This document shows, one piece after another, positions 62,644 through 64,000 of a DNA stretch of 64,000 nt. Origin of the DNA: an uncultured bacterium (GTDB lineage Bacteria > Cyanobacteriota > Vampirovibrionia > Gastranaerophilales > Gastranaerophilaceae); the NCBI GenBank assembly GCA_949035555.1, contig CAROLD010000006.1:20116-84115 (forward strand), written 5' to 3'. A program made the translations under genes and the position numbers. The number at the start of each line of letters is the position of its first letter. The first letter of the stretch is position 1. Below the pieces are notes generated by a model. It did no database searches and was not told the DNA's origin. It saw nothing but the letters and a program-made list of their open reading frames with translations.

Positions 62644-64000
62644 ATGAGAAAGAGTAGAAACAATATTAGTACTTTATCAGCAGCATTACTTATAGGATGT
62701 GCAATTGGATTCGGTGCACCTACACAATCTGCAGAATTGTTATATACACTAACTCCAGTTTCATCATCTGGAGAAAACACAATAACTAAATTTATTTGGG
62801 ATAATAGTTCAAATAATTTTATACCCAAAATTTATCGTTTAGATTTAAATAAAACTATTGGCGAAGGCGATAATTCAGTGTATTATGGATGGTCAAAAGA
62901 TGAATCTCTTAATATTTTTGAACAAAAGGAAGGTTTATCTACTCTTGAAGTAAAATACTCTAATTTATTATTAGATACAATAGTGAATACCGATGATTTA
63001 GAGGATAAAACTATATCAGGAACTTTTATTGGTCTCAATTATGATAAAGCTAATTCTGCTAGCGGAATTGCAATAAGAAATAATGGAAAATTAGGAGATA
63101 TAAATGCAAATTTTATAAATAATACTTTGGATCTTTATAGTACTGATAGCTATGGTAATGCTATAAATAACGATGGTATTATTAAATCTTTAAAGGGTAA
63201 TTTTATTAATAATTCTACTACATCTCAGAATGGATATATAAAAGGCGGTGCAATAAATAATACTCGTCAAATTGGTACAATTGATGCTAATTTTGTCGGT
63301 AATCATCTTAACGCAAAGAGTGTTATGGCAGATGGTGCTGCGATAAGAAACATGACTGCGAATGCTCAAATTGATAAAATTCAAGGTAGTTTTATTGGAA
63401 ATTACAGTATTGGAAAAACTATGGCTAGAGGAGGTGCTATATATAACGAAAAAGGTAGTATTGGTGATATTGAAGCAGATTTTATTGGTAATTATGCAAA
63501 AGGTCGTGAACCTAGAGGAGGCGCTATAGTATCTTATAACGGAATAATCAATAATATTAAAGGTAATTTTATTGGTAATTGTAGTTATGCTTTGGGTGTA
63601 GATACTTATGGTGGAGCGATGCATATTTCAGGAACTGCAATTGATACTATTACTGGAAACTTTATTGGTAATTATGGCTATACGTCAGGTTCTGGATATG
63701 GGGGTTCCCTTTCTCTTCTTTCTAGTAATATTAAGAAAATCGAGGGATTTTTTTCTGGTAATAGAATAATTGCAGACACTTCTTTCAGTCGAGGCGGTGC
63801 GCTCTATAACACCGGTACTCTCGGCTCAATCACCAACAGCACATTCCTCGGTAACTACGCAAAATCAGAAAGCGGCACAGCCCAAGGCGGCGCCATCTGG
63901 ACAAACAAGGATTTGAACATCCTAGCAGATAATGGAGTAAGTGTTTTCAAAGATAACTACACCCAAGTAGGCGAAGAAAAAGACGACAACGCAATCTACG
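62644..64000 (+). CDS. Pmp-repeat (autotransporter-like) surface protein, 5' part
   Basis: 452 codons to the window edge, open at the 3' end. GCGAGG lies seven bases before the ATG. Signal peptide (basic start, ISTLSAALLIGCAIGFGAP, cleavage probably after QSA). From about residue 115 repeats of ~30-45 residues carry FIGN/FxxN and GGAI(Y/W)N motifs, e.g. GGAIYNEKGSIGDIEADFIG, as in polymorphic outer membrane proteins of Chlamydia, and would form a beta-helix passenger. The C-terminal barrel is not in view. The last ~70 codons use distinctly more G/C-rich codons than the rest. Confidence 0.75.
   Translation, partial: MRKSRNNISTLSAALLIGCAIGFGAPTQSAELLYTLTPVSSSGENTITKFIWDNSSNNFIPKIYRLDLNKTIGEGDNSVYYGWSKDESLNIFEQKEGLSTLEVKYSNLLLDTIVNTDDLEDKTISGTFIGLNYDKANSASGIAIRNNGKLGDINANFINNTLDLYSTDSYGNAINNDGIIKSLKGNFINNSTTSQNGYIKGGAINNTRQIGTIDANFVGNHLNAKSVMADGAAIRNMTANAQIDKIQGSFIGNYSIGKTMARGGAIYNEKGSIGDIEADFIGNYAKGREPRGGAIVSYNGIINNIKGNFIGNCSYALGVDTYGGAMHISGTAIDTITGNFIGNYGYTSGSGYGGSLSLLSSNIKKIEGFFSGNRIIADTSFSRGGALYNTGTLGSITNSTFLGNYAKSESGTAQGGAIWTNKDLNILADNGVSVFKDNYTQVGEEKDDNAIY

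Noticed and set aside
63190..63624. A 144-codon minus-strand open frame inside the surface protein gene
   Set aside because: It is the antisense of the repeat region; Ser/Thr/Ile-rich with no ribosome site, while the plus strand has a signal peptide and repeat motifs.

Overview
AT-rich 64 kb window from a Gram-negative-type bacterium. It has an RND pump with a TolC-like channel, an FtsI/MurE/AmiC cell-wall set, an MsbA-like exporter, two peptidoglycan amidases and a Pmp-like surface protein. Several features suggest a gut Melainabacteria/Gastranaerophilales (non-photosynthetic cyanobacterial sister lineage): very low GC, a DUF3326 protein (a family I associate with Cyanobacteria), GatD, a radical SAM-DUF2344 fusion followed by RNase E/G, and AMIN-type amidases. 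This is inference from gene content; no rRNA or ribosomal protein gene is present to confirm it.

Layout. 1-16.6 kb: the GatD 3' end, then a long minus-strand surface-polysaccharide region read from 16.6 kb down to 0.4 kb. It holds KDPG aldolase and KDG kinase, a CsaB-like pyruvyl transferase, CDP-6-deoxyhexose synthesis (rfbF, rfbG, a reductase), a UGM-like flavoenzyme, several GT8/GT2/DUF4422 glycosyltransferases, an MsbA-like ABC exporter and an orphan transketolase N-terminal half. 16.6-27.6 kb: housekeeping genes (CHASE2-adenylate cyclase, YajQ, radical SAM protein, RNase E/G, serine dehydratase SdaAB/SdaAA, Ogt) and small lineage-specific proteins.

27.6-42.2 kb: an accessory island. It contains an HD-Hsp90-like ATPase protein, a restriction-modification cluster (two adenine methyltransferases, an HNH nuclease, a PD-(D/E)xK nuclease), and a Mu/Tn7-like transposition module (MuA-like transposase, MuB/TnsC-like ATPase, a tyrosine-recombinase-fold protein without its catalytic arginines, an HTH protein, a Mor-like activator). 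A DarT1-NADAR toxin-antitoxin pair sits at the right side. The transposase carries Asn where the first DDE aspartate should be, so the copy may be immobile. Phased ~10-12 bp repeats flank parts of the island, but I could not fix its ends or a target duplication.

42.5-64 kb: tRNA-Arg(ACG), a LuxR-HTH miniprotein, cell-wall genes (two amidases, murI, ftsI, murE), a short NagA, ilvD, uppS, rdgB, an RND efflux operon, a small conserved-looking protein, and the 5' part of a Pmp-repeat surface protein that runs off the right edge. That last gene shows an abrupt shift in codon composition near 63.79 kb.
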